Shown here in pieces: positions 4,958 through 11,128 of a DNA stretch of 11,128 nucleotides. Where the stretch lies: the NCBI GenBank assembly GCA_035550315.1, contig DASZPL010000032.1, positions 1 to 11,128 on the forward strand, read 5' to 3'. The position numbers were made by a program, and so were the translations under genes. The stretch's first letter is position 1; each line of letters begins with the position of its first letter. The stretch is from DASZPL01 sp035550315 (GTDB lineage Bacteria; Actinomycetota; Actinomycetes; JAFAQI01). Under the pieces are notes generated by a model. That model did not search any database. It saw nothing but the letters and a program-made list of their open reading frames with translations, and was not told where the DNA came from.

Positions 4958-6397
4958 CTACGCCCCGGCAAGCTCGTCGAGGACGGCTGGGCCGATCATG
5001 GTGACGTCCCCCGCGCCGATGGTGATCACCACGTCGCCCGGTCTCGCCAGCTCTGCGACCAGCGTCGGGACGGCCGCCCAGCTCGGCTCGAAGTGGACCT
5101 CGGCCGGCGCGGGCACGGCGTCGGCGATCAGCCGCCCGGTGACCCCGGGAAGCGGGTCTTCCCGGGCGGCGTAGACGTCCATCACCACGACCACGTCGGC
5201 GGCGCCGAGCGCCTCGGCAAACTCGGCGGCGAAGCGCTGGGTGCGGCTGTAGAGGTGCGGCTGGAACACCGCGATCACCCGGCCGTCGCGGGCCGCGCCG
5301 CGGGCCGCGACCAGCGCCCCTCTGGCCACCTCGGTCGGGTGGTGGGCGTAGTCGTCGTAGACCCGTACTCCCCCGGCGAGGCCCTTCAGCTCGAAGCGGC
5401 GCCGGGCGCCGGAAAAGGCAGCCAGCCCGCGGATCATGTCCGCGAACGGCAGCCCGACCGCGAGCCCGAGCCCGAGCGCGCCGGCGGCGTTGACGGCGTT
5501 GAAGGCGCCGGGGACCGCGAGCTCGACCGGCCCGAGCCGGCGGCCGCCGACGACCAGGTCGAAGCGTGAGCCCCCGGGTGCGACGACCAGGTCGTCGACC
5601 CGGACGTCGGCGTCGGCGGCGACGCCGAAGGTCCGGACGTCGAGGCCCCGGGTCCGGGCCGGCTCGACGAGGGCGCGTGAGCCCGGATCGTCGGCGCCCA
5701 GCAGCAGCGGGCCGCCGGGCGTGACGCGTCCGACGAAGGCCTCGAACGCGGCGTGGACCGCGGCCGGGTCGCCGTAGTTGTCCAAGTGGTCCGGTTCGAC
5801 GTTGGTGACGACCGCGCCGTGCGGCGAGAGCAGCAGGAAGGAGCGGTCGCTCTCGTCGGCCTCGGCGACGAAGAACTCGCCCGTGCCGTGGTGGGCGTTC
5901 GACCCGGGTTCGTTGAGGTCGCCGCCGATCGCGTAGCTCGGGTCGCGACCGCAGGCGTGCATCGCAACGGTCAGCATCGAGGTCGTCGTGGTCTTGCCGT
6001 GGGTCCCGGCGACGGCCAGCCCGATCCGGTCGGCCATCACCGACGCGAGCGCGGCGGCCCGTGGCAGCACCAGCCGGCCGACCTCGTGCGCCCGCTCCAG
6101 CTCGGGGTTGGTCGGGCGAATCGCGCTGGACACGACGACCGTGTCGACGTCCGCGCAGTGCGCCGGGTCGTGGCCGATCGAGACGGTGACGCCGAGCGGT
6201 CGCAGCGCCGCGAGCGCCGCGGACTCCTTCGCGTCGCACCCGCTGACCGCCACGCCGCGGGAGAGCAGCAGCCGGGCGATCCCGCTCATCCCGGCGCCGC
6301 CGATCCCCATCAGGTGGACCCGGCCGAGCTGGTCGGCGGCCGGGATCTCCCCGACCGGCTCGACGATCCCGCTCACCGCCGCCACCCCGCCGGCCAC
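4958..6397 (-). CDS. murC: UDP-N-acetylmuramate--L-alanine ligase MurC
   Basis: This is the cytoplasmic ATP-dependent Mur ligase that adds L-Ala to UDP-MurNAc. The product is 479 residues from the GTG at 6397. The N-terminal UDP-binding domain shows RVHLMGIGGAGMSGIA (26-41). The central ATPase has GTHGKTTTTS (131-140), EADESDRSFLLLSP (179-192) and NVEPDHLDNYGD (199-210). The C-terminal domain has DDYAHHPTEV (348-357) and FQPHLYSRTQRF. The start is uncertain. The GTG at 6397 and the GTG at 6385 have weak ribosome sites. The GTG at 6376 overlaps, by GTGA, the stop of an 18-codon frame that has a strong ribosome site. The 6376 start would still keep 18 residues before the conserved core. The gene follows murG closely, and ftsQ does not follow it. 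Confidence 0.96.
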   Translation of the reverse strand: MAGGVAAVSGIVEPVGEIPAADQLGRVHLMGIGGAGMSGIARLLLSRGVAVSGCDAKESAALAALRPLGVTVSIGHDPAHCADVDTVVVSSAIRPTNPELERAHEVGRLVLPRAAALASVMADRIGLAVAGTHGKTTTTSMLTVAMHACGRDPSYAIGGDLNEPGSNAHHGTGEFFVAEADESDRSFLLLSPHGAVVTNVEPDHLDNYGDPAAVHAAFEAFVGRVTPGGPLLLGADDPGSRALVEPARTRGLDVRTFGVAADADVRVDDLVVAPGGSRFDLVVGGRRLGPVELAVPGAFNAVNAAGALGLGLAVGLPFADMIRGLAAFSGARRRFELKGLAGGVRVYDDYAHHPTEVARGALVAARGAARDGRVIAVFQPHLYSRTQRFAAEFAEALGAADVVVVMDVYAAREDPLPGVTGRLIADAVPAPAEVHFEPSWAAVPTLVAELARPGDVVITIGAGDVTMIGPAVLDELAGA

Positions 6398-6429
6398 CCG
6401 ACGGCGACGCCGGCCGTGCAGGCGCTCAT
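6373..6429 (-). CDS. Possible 18-codon leader ORF coupling murG to murC
   Basis: The ATG at 6429 forms a TGATG junction with the murG stop and has a perfect GGAGG (6436-6440) six bases upstream. This is the best ribosome site at this junction. The frame is not that of MurC: it encodes MSACTAGVAVGWPAGWRR and ends at a TGA at 6375-6373 that overlaps the murC-frame GTG at 6376. It may be a real coupling peptide. It could also mean that a single-base error hides a longer MurC N-terminus, or be chance. I know of no homologue. Confidence 0.3.
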   Translation of the reverse strand: MSACTAGVAVGWPAGWRR

Positions 6430-7514
6430 CAGGATCCTCCGATCGCAGTTCGGACCAGGTCCGCGAGCAGCCGGTCGGCGTCGATCCTGCCGAAGGCGTG
6501 CGCCGCCGTCCCCATGGTGCCCAGCGCGGCGGGGTCCGCGAGCAGCGGGAGCACGTTGTCGAGCAGCCAGGCGCGATCGAGCTCGCGGTCGGCGACCATC
6601 AGTCCGCCGCCCGCCTGCACCACGGGTAGCGCGTTGAGCCGCTGCTCACCGTTGCCGATCGGCAGCGGGACGTACGCCGCCGGCAGCCCGAGGGCGGTCA
6701 GCTCGCTGACGGTGTTGGCGCCGGCCCGCCCGATCACGAAGTCCGCCGCGGCGTAGGCGAGCTCCATCCGCTCGACGTACTCGACGACCCGGTACGCGGG
6801 CGCTCCGGGCGGCGGCGAGGGCACCTCGACCGTTTTGCCGTTCCCGCTGACGTGCAGCACCTGGACGCCGCGCTCCCACAGGGCGTCCGCCGCCGCGGGC
6901 ACGACCTCGTTGAGGCGCTGGGCGCCGAGCGAGCCGCCGAACACCAGCAGCGTGGTGCGCCGCTGGTCGAGCCCGAATGCCCGCCTGGCCGCCGGCCGAG
7001 CGGCCGCGACGTCGAGACCCACGATCTCGGCGCGCAGCGGCATTCCGGTGCGCACCGCGTGCCGCAGCGGTGTGTCGGGAAAGGTGACCGCGACGTGCGA
7101 CGTCAGCCGCGCGCCCAGCCGGTTGGCGAAGCCGGGCCTGCTGTTCTGCTCGTGGACCACGATCGGGGTCGTCGTGCGGCGCGCCGCGAGGTACGCCGGA
7201 GCCGACACGTAGCCGCCGAACCCGACGACGACGTCCGCGTCCAGCTCCTCGATCGCCGCTCGCGCGGCATCGACCGCGCGGCGCAGGTTCGCGGGCAACC
7301 GCAGCAGGTCCGCGGACGGCCGCCGCGGGAACGGAACCTTGGGTATCGGGTGCAGCCGGTAGCCCCGCGCGGGCACCAGCCGGGCCTCGAGGCCGGCCGT
7401 GGTCCCCAGCGCGACGATCTCGGTGGCCGGGTCGTCGGCGACGAGCCGATCCGCCAGCGCCAGCAACGGGGAGACGTGGCCGGCGCTCCCGCCTCCCGCC
7501 AGAACGGCCTTCAT
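6429..7514 (-). CDS. murG: UDP-GlcNAc--lipid I N-acetylglucosaminyltransferase MurG
   Basis: MurG is the peripheral membrane GT-B transferase (family GT28) that converts lipid I to lipid II on the inner membrane face. The product is 361 residues, normal for the family. The N-terminal lipid I-binding domain has the glycine-rich loop AGGGSAGHVSPLLALA (6-21), VVGFGGYVSAPAYLA (96-110) and VVHEQNSRPGFANRL (119-133). The C-terminal UDP-GlcNAc domain has VFGGSLGAQRLNE (191-203), the donor-binding IGRAGANTVSELTALGLPA (261-279) and PLPIGNGEQRLNA (283-295). The start is the ATG at 7514, 19 bases after the ftsW stop. The ribosome site is weak, which suggests coupling. Its product is the substrate polymerised by FtsW with its partner transpeptidase. 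Confidence 0.97.
   Translation of the reverse strand: MKAVLAGGGSAGHVSPLLALADRLVADDPATEIVALGTTAGLEARLVPARGYRLHPIPKVPFPRRPSADLLRLPANLRRAVDAARAAIEELDADVVVGFGGYVSAPAYLAARRTTTPIVVHEQNSRPGFANRLGARLTSHVAVTFPDTPLRHAVRTGMPLRAEIVGLDVAAARPAARRAFGLDQRRTTLLVFGGSLGAQRLNEVVPAAADALWERGVQVLHVSGNGKTVEVPSPPPGAPAYRVVEYVERMELAYAAADFVIGRAGANTVSELTALGLPAAYVPLPIGNGEQRLNALPVVQAGGGLMVADRELDRAWLLDNVLPLLADPAALGTMGTAAHAFGRIDADRLLADLVRTAIGGS
6436..6440 (-). promoter_or_regulatory. Ribosome binding site GGAGG at the murG-murC junction
   Basis: GGAGG lies inside the last codons of murG. Its spacing suits the ATG at 6429 (six bases) but not the murC-frame GTG at 6397 (38 bases). It is the main evidence for the micro-ORF. 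Confidence 0.65.
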
Positions 7515-7533
7515 GAGCTGGTCGAGGGCTCGG

Positions 7534-8778
7534 TCAGCGGGCCCAGGCGAACCGGGGCGAGCGTCGCCCCCGCGCGCGACGTCGAGCCGCCAGGGCCTTC
7601 GCGGTCACCGGCTCGTTGCGCGCGAACGAGATCAGCATCCCGATGGCGAACATCGTCGGCACGAGCGCCGAGCCGCCGAAGGAGACCAGCGGCAGCGGGA
7701 TCCCGGTGATCGGCAGCAGGCCGACGACCGCCCCCATGTTCACCAGCGCCTGGCCGAGCAGCCACGCGGTCACCCCGGCGGCGGCGAGCTGGCTGAACCG
7801 GTCACGGCAGCGCTGGGCGATCCGGATCCCGGCGTAGGCGAGCAGGGCGAACAGTCCCAGTACGACGAGCGAGCCGAGCAGCCCGAGCTCCTCGCCGATG
7901 ATCGCGAAGATGTAGTCGGTGTAGGTGTTGGGCAGGTAGCCGAACTTCTCCCGGCTGCCACCCAGCCCGACCCCGAACCAGCCGCCTGAGGACAGCGCGT
8001 AGAGGCCCTGACAGGCCTGGTAGCCGACCGAGAGCGCGTGACTTTCGGCGCACGGGTCACGGAAGCCGACGAGGCGGCGCATCCGGTAGGGCTCGGTGAC
8101 CGCCAGCAGCGCCGCGAGCCCGCCCAGCCCGATCCCCAGCCGGGCGAACAGCCACATCGGCGCGCCCGCCGTGAACAGCAGCGCGAGCAGCACCACCATC
8201 AGCACGATCGTGGTGCCCATGTCGGGCTCGGCCATGACGAGCAGCGCGATCAGCATCGCCATCGGCACCAACGGCACCAACAGGTGCTTGGCCTCGCCGA
8301 GCCGCTTCTCCTTGCGCGACAACAGGTCCGCGCCCCACAGCACGAGCGCGAGCTTGGCCGGCTCGGACGGCTGCAGCTGCATGCCGCCGGGCAGCGCGAT
8401 CCACCTGGTCGCGCCGGACACGTTCTGGCCGACGCCGGGCACGAGCACTGCGAGCAGCAGGGCGATCGACCCGATCAGCAGCGGGTAGGCGAGCACCCGG
8501 TAGCCCCGCACCGGCAGTCGGGCGCCCAGCCACAGCACCGGCAGCCCGATCACCACCCACAGCGCCTGGCGCGAGGCGATGGTGAACGACGAGCCGCTCG
8601 AGGTGTACGACGTGACGCTCGACGCCGACAGCACCATGATCAGCCCGAGCGCCAGCAGAGCGGCCGCACTGCCCGCGACGAGGTAGTAGGAGGCCTGGGG
8701 CCGGTTGAGCAGCCCGACGACCGCGGCGATCGGCGACTTCGGGGCAGGCGCCGTCTTGCGGCGCGTGGCGGCGGCCAC
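7534..8778 (-). CDS. ftsW: Divisome SEDS glycosyltransferase FtsW
   Basis: FtsW is the multi-pass SEDS-family peptidoglycan polymerase of the divisome and works with the class B PBP FtsI. The product is 414 residues with about ten hydrophobic segments between residues 32 and 386 and a basic C-terminal tail. Signatures include GATRWIALPGGMQLQPSEPAKL (122-143), AEPDMGTT (183-190), the catalytic-loop region LPNTYTDYIFAIIGEELG (282-299) with D288 as the expected catalytic Asp, and GLLPITGIPLPLVSFGGS (353-370). The usual HTD is YTD here, a minor variant. RodA is the main alternative, but the position between murD and murG fixes it as FtsW. The start is a GTG at 8778 sharing one base with the murD stop (TAGTG), an arrangement typical of translational coupling. 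Confidence 0.96.
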   Translation of the reverse strand: MAAATRRKTAPAPKSPIAAVVGLLNRPQASYYLVAGSAAALLALGLIMVLSASSVTSYTSSGSSFTIASRQALWVVIGLPVLWLGARLPVRGYRVLAYPLLIGSIALLLAVLVPGVGQNVSGATRWIALPGGMQLQPSEPAKLALVLWGADLLSRKEKRLGEAKHLLVPLVPMAMLIALLVMAEPDMGTTIVLMVVLLALLFTAGAPMWLFARLGIGLGGLAALLAVTEPYRMRRLVGFRDPCAESHALSVGYQACQGLYALSSGGWFGVGLGGSREKFGYLPNTYTDYIFAIIGEELGLLGSLVVLGLFALLAYAGIRIAQRCRDRFSQLAAAGVTAWLLGQALVNMGAVVGLLPITGIPLPLVSFGGSALVPTMFAIGMLISFARNEPVTAKALAARRRARGRRSPRFAWAR

Positions 8779-10199
8779 TACGAGAGGTAGTCGATGATGC
8801 GCCGCACTGCCGCGGCGTAACGGTCCCCCCGCTCGGCGTAGTCACGGAACATGTCCATGCTGGCGGCCGCGGGAGCGAGCAGCACGGTGTCGCCGGGCTG
8901 GGCCAGCTCGGCGGCAGCCTGCACTGCCTCATCCATCCCGCTAGTTTCATCCGTCACGACCGTCACAAGCGGCACATCCGGCGCGTGTCGCGCAAGAGCT
9001 TGCGCAATCTGCGCCCGATCGCGGCCGATCAGCACGACTCCCCGCAGCCGGTGGTGCTGCTCGGCGACCAACGGATCGACGTCGGCGCCCTTCAGCAAGC
9101 CTCCGGCGATCCACACCACGGACGGGTACGCCGACAGGCTCGCCGCTGCCGCGTGCGGGTTCGTGGCCTTGGAGTCGTCGACCCAGGTGACTCCGCCGGC
9201 CTGACCCACGACGTCGTTGCGGTGACGGCCGGGACGGTAGGCCCGCAGGCCCTCGCCGACGGCGCCGACCGGCACGTCGTATCCGCCGGAGAGCCCGAAC
9301 ACCCGAGTTGCCGCGGCGGCCGCGACGGCGTTCGCGACGTTGTGCGGACCGGACACCGCGAGGTCGGCGAGCTCCACGAGGCGGGTATCGGTCTTGCCGT
9401 TGGTCATCTGATCGATGACCGCTCCGTCGGCGACGCCGAACCCTCCGAACGCCGGCTCGCCCGTCGTGAACGGGTGCGGACACGACAGGGCCGCCTCGGC
9501 GAGCCGCGCGACGAGGGCGTCGTCGGCGTTGTAGACGCCTTCACTCCCGCGCCGCCAGACCGCGGTCTTGGCGGCGACGTACGCCTCCATCGACCCGTGC
9601 CAGTCGAGGTGGTCCTCGGCGATGTTGAGCACGGCGCCGACGTGCGGCGTCAGCTCGCTGCTCCAGTGCAGCTGGAAGCTGGACAGCTCGACGGCGACCA
9701 CGTCGTACGGGTCGGGATCGAGCACCACCTCGATCAGCGGGCGGCCGACGTTGCCCGCGGCGACGGTTCGATGGCCCGCCGCTCGCAAGATGGCCTCGAC
9801 CATTCCGGTAGTCGTCGTCTTGCCGTTGGTGCCCGTGATCGCCACCCAGGGCTGCGGCCCGCACCCGTCGAGCCACGGGCGCATCCGGTAGGCGAGCTCC
9901 GGCTCGCCGATGACCTCGATACCGGCGGCCTGGGCCGCGACGAGCATCGGCTGGTCGGGACGCCAGCCGGGCGAGGTCACGACGAGGTCGGCGTCGACCG
10001 GCGACTCGGCGTCGCCCAGCCGGGCCTCGGCGCCGGCCGCCAGCAGCGGGGCCAGCGCAGCGCGGACCGATTCGTCGTCCCGCTGGTCGACGACCACTAC
10101 CCGGGCACCCCGGTCGAGAGCCACCCGCCCGACCGCGAGTCCCGAGACCGCGGCGCCGGCAACGGCGACCCGGCGCCCCGAGAAGTCGGGGCTGGTCAT
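8778..10199 (-). CDS. murD: UDP-N-acetylmuramoyl-L-alanine--D-glutamate ligase MurD
   Basis: MurD is the cytoplasmic ATP-dependent ligase that adds D-Glu to UDP-MurNAc-L-Ala. The product is 473 residues. The N-terminal nucleotide-sugar domain begins VAVAGAAVSGLAVGR (11-25). The central ATPase has the P-loop GTNGKTTT (123-130), ELSSFQL (171-177) and NIAEDHLDWHGS (192-203), followed by K211 in AAKTAVW, which matches the carbamylated lysine position. The C-terminal domain has WVDDSKATNPHAA (339-351) and LLAPAAASMDMFRDYAERGDRY (440-461). The frame is open upstream to 10766, inside mraY. The ATG at 10199 is chosen because it forms an ATGA overlap with the mraY stop and gives the family-length protein. 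Confidence 0.97.
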   Translation of the reverse strand: MTSPDFSGRRVAVAGAAVSGLAVGRVALDRGARVVVVDQRDDESVRAALAPLLAAGAEARLGDAESPVDADLVVTSPGWRPDQPMLVAAQAAGIEVIGEPELAYRMRPWLDGCGPQPWVAITGTNGKTTTTGMVEAILRAAGHRTVAAGNVGRPLIEVVLDPDPYDVVAVELSSFQLHWSSELTPHVGAVLNIAEDHLDWHGSMEAYVAAKTAVWRRGSEGVYNADDALVARLAEAALSCPHPFTTGEPAFGGFGVADGAVIDQMTNGKTDTRLVELADLAVSGPHNVANAVAAAAATRVFGLSGGYDVPVGAVGEGLRAYRPGRHRNDVVGQAGGVTWVDDSKATNPHAAAASLSAYPSVVWIAGGLLKGADVDPLVAEQHHRLRGVVLIGRDRAQIAQALARHAPDVPLVTVVTDETSGMDEAVQAAAELAQPGDTVLLAPAAASMDMFRDYAERGDRYAAAVRRIIDYLS

Positions 10200-11128
10200 T
10201 TGAAGGACAGGAACGCCGCGTAGAAGACGCCGAGCCCGAAGGCGACCGCAAGCCCGGCGATGATCCAGAACCGGACGATGACGGTGTTCTCCGACCATCC
10301 GGCGAGCTCGAAATGGTGGTGGAACGGCGCCATCCGGAACACCCGGCGCCCGAAGCCGCGGAACGATGCGACCTGGATGATCACCGACAGCGTCTCGATG
10401 ACGAACAGCCCGCCGAGGATGAGCAGCAGCAGCTCGGTACGCGTGGTCACCGCGAGTCCCGCCAGCAGGCCGCCGATCGCCAGCGAGCCGGTGTCCCCCA
10501 TGAAGATGCGCGCCGGAGAGGCGTTCCACCACAGGAAGCCGAAGCAGGCGCCCATGGCCGCCGCGGCGATGACCGCCGCGTCGAGGGGGTCGCGTACCGA
10601 GTAGCAGTTGGTCGTCGACACGTTGACGCAGTTGTTGCCGTACTGCCAGAACGCGATGACGACGTACGCGCCGAAGACCATGCAGGATGCGCCGCTCGCG
10701 AGGCCGTCGAGCCCGTCGGTGAGGTTCACCCCGTTGGAGGTCGCGGTGACCATCAGGTAGGCCCACACCACGAACCCGACCGTGCCGAACGACCAGCTCC
10801 GGTAGTCGCGGGTGAACGACAGGTGGCTCGAGGCGGGCGCGAGATGGTGCTGGTTGACGAAGTGGATCGCGAGGATCCCGAACACGATGGCGACCAGGGC
10901 CTGACCGGCGAACTTCGCGAGCTTGGTCAGGCCGAGGCTTCGCTGCTTGCTGATCTTGATGAAGTCGTCGACGAAGCCGACCAGGCCGAGACCGGTCATC
11001 AGCAGCAGCACCAGAAGCCCGGAGGCGGTGAAGCCGCTGAGAAAGACGAGGTGCGCCGCGAGGTAACCGAGCAGCGTCGCGAGGATGATGACGGTGCCGC
11101 CCATCGTGGGCGTGCCGCGCTTGGTGTG
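10196..11128 (-). CDS. mraY: Phospho-N-acetylmuramoyl-pentapeptide transferase MraY, 5' end outside window
   Basis: MraY is the integral membrane transferase that joins UDP-MurNAc-pentapeptide to undecaprenyl phosphate, making lipid I. The window holds 310 codons. The first complete codon, at 11128, lies in the conserved HTKRGTPTMGG, so about 50-65 N-terminal residues are missing. In partial-protein numbering, the catalytic and Mg-binding signatures are VDDFIK (53-58, adjacent Asp pair), NLTDGLDG (135-142), FMGDTGS (209-215) and MAPFHHHFELAGW (266-278, the His cluster). Multiple membrane segments are evident. The periplasmic-side loop at about 165-180 (NNCVNVSTTNCYSVRD) contains two cysteines. 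The internal ATG at 11104 is not the start. It is translationally coupled to murD by ATGA. Confidence 0.97.
   Translation of the reverse strand, partial: HTKRGTPTMGGTVIILATLLGYLAAHLVFLSGFTASGLLVLLLMTGLGLVGFVDDFIKISKQRSLGLTKLAKFAGQALVAIVFGILAIHFVNQHHLAPASSHLSFTRDYRSWSFGTVGFVVWAYLMVTATSNGVNLTDGLDGLASGASCMVFGAYVVIAFWQYGNNCVNVSTTNCYSVRDPLDAAVIAAAAMGACFGFLWWNASPARIFMGDTGSLAIGGLLAGLAVTTRTELLLLILGGLFVIETLSVIIQVASFRGFGRRVFRMAPFHHHFELAGWSENTVIVRFWIIAGLAVAFGLGVFYAAFLSFK

Noticed and set aside
8778..10766. A 662-codon minus-strand frame suggesting a large fused MurD.
   Set aside because: The first about 189 codons are the out-of-frame shadow of mraY. MurD homology begins at the ATG at 10199, which overlaps the mraY stop.
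1..11128. A mobile, defence or otherwise novel accessory system.
   Set aside because: Every coding stretch is accounted for by conserved dcw-cluster genes. No integrase, transposase, terminal repeats, tRNA attachment site or unknown gene was found.

Overview
The window is the distal half of a division and cell-wall (dcw) cluster from a high-GC actinomycete. Every real gene lies on the minus strand, so transcription runs from high to low coordinates. The order is mraY (5'-truncated by the window edge), murD, ftsW, murG, murC, a non-coding gap, ftsZ, pgeF (yfiH/ylmD), yggS (ylmE), sepF, yggT, divIVA/wag31 (3'-truncated at position 1). This is the classic actinobacterial order. The SepF N-terminus (MAGAMRKMAVYLGLVED) and the DivIVA N-terminus (GYDEEEVDNFLDE) look more like Streptomyces/Frankia-type proteins than mycobacterial ones. 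The genus cannot be fixed from the window.

Region 4958-11128 is the peptidoglycan-precursor block. MraY makes lipid I, MurD and MurC are Mur ligases, MurG makes lipid II, and FtsW is the SEDS glycan polymerase of the divisome. The genes are tightly packed: an ATGA overlap joins mraY and murD, a TAGTG overlap joins murD and ftsW, 19 bases separate ftsW and murG, and a TGATG junction follows murG. That junction opens an 18-codon reading frame with a strong ribosome binding site, which ends in a GTGA overlap inside the start region of murC.

Region 4509-4957 is the unusual part. Actinobacterial clusters normally carry ftsQ between murC and ftsZ. Here there are 449 bases with no credible gene on either strand. 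The gap holds a plausible terminator just after murC, a palindrome, a sigma-70-like promoter candidate, and two hairpins in the ftsZ leader, one with 17 paired positions. ftsZ therefore appears to be transcribed from its own promoter.

Region 1-4508 holds ftsZ and its downstream partners. FtsZ forms the ring; SepF bundles FtsZ and ties it to the membrane; YggT is a small membrane protein of the same neighbourhood; DivIVA/Wag31 is the polar-growth scaffold. PgeF and YggS are housekeeping proteins that travel with this cluster. The visible end of DivIVA runs into a perfect 30-base tandem repeat encoding GAPAP/GAPTP units.

I see no mobile element, CRISPR array, tRNA, rRNA or novel defence-type system. 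The points worth following are the missing ftsQ with its structured replacement gap, the micro-ORF before murC, and the repeat tail of DivIVA.
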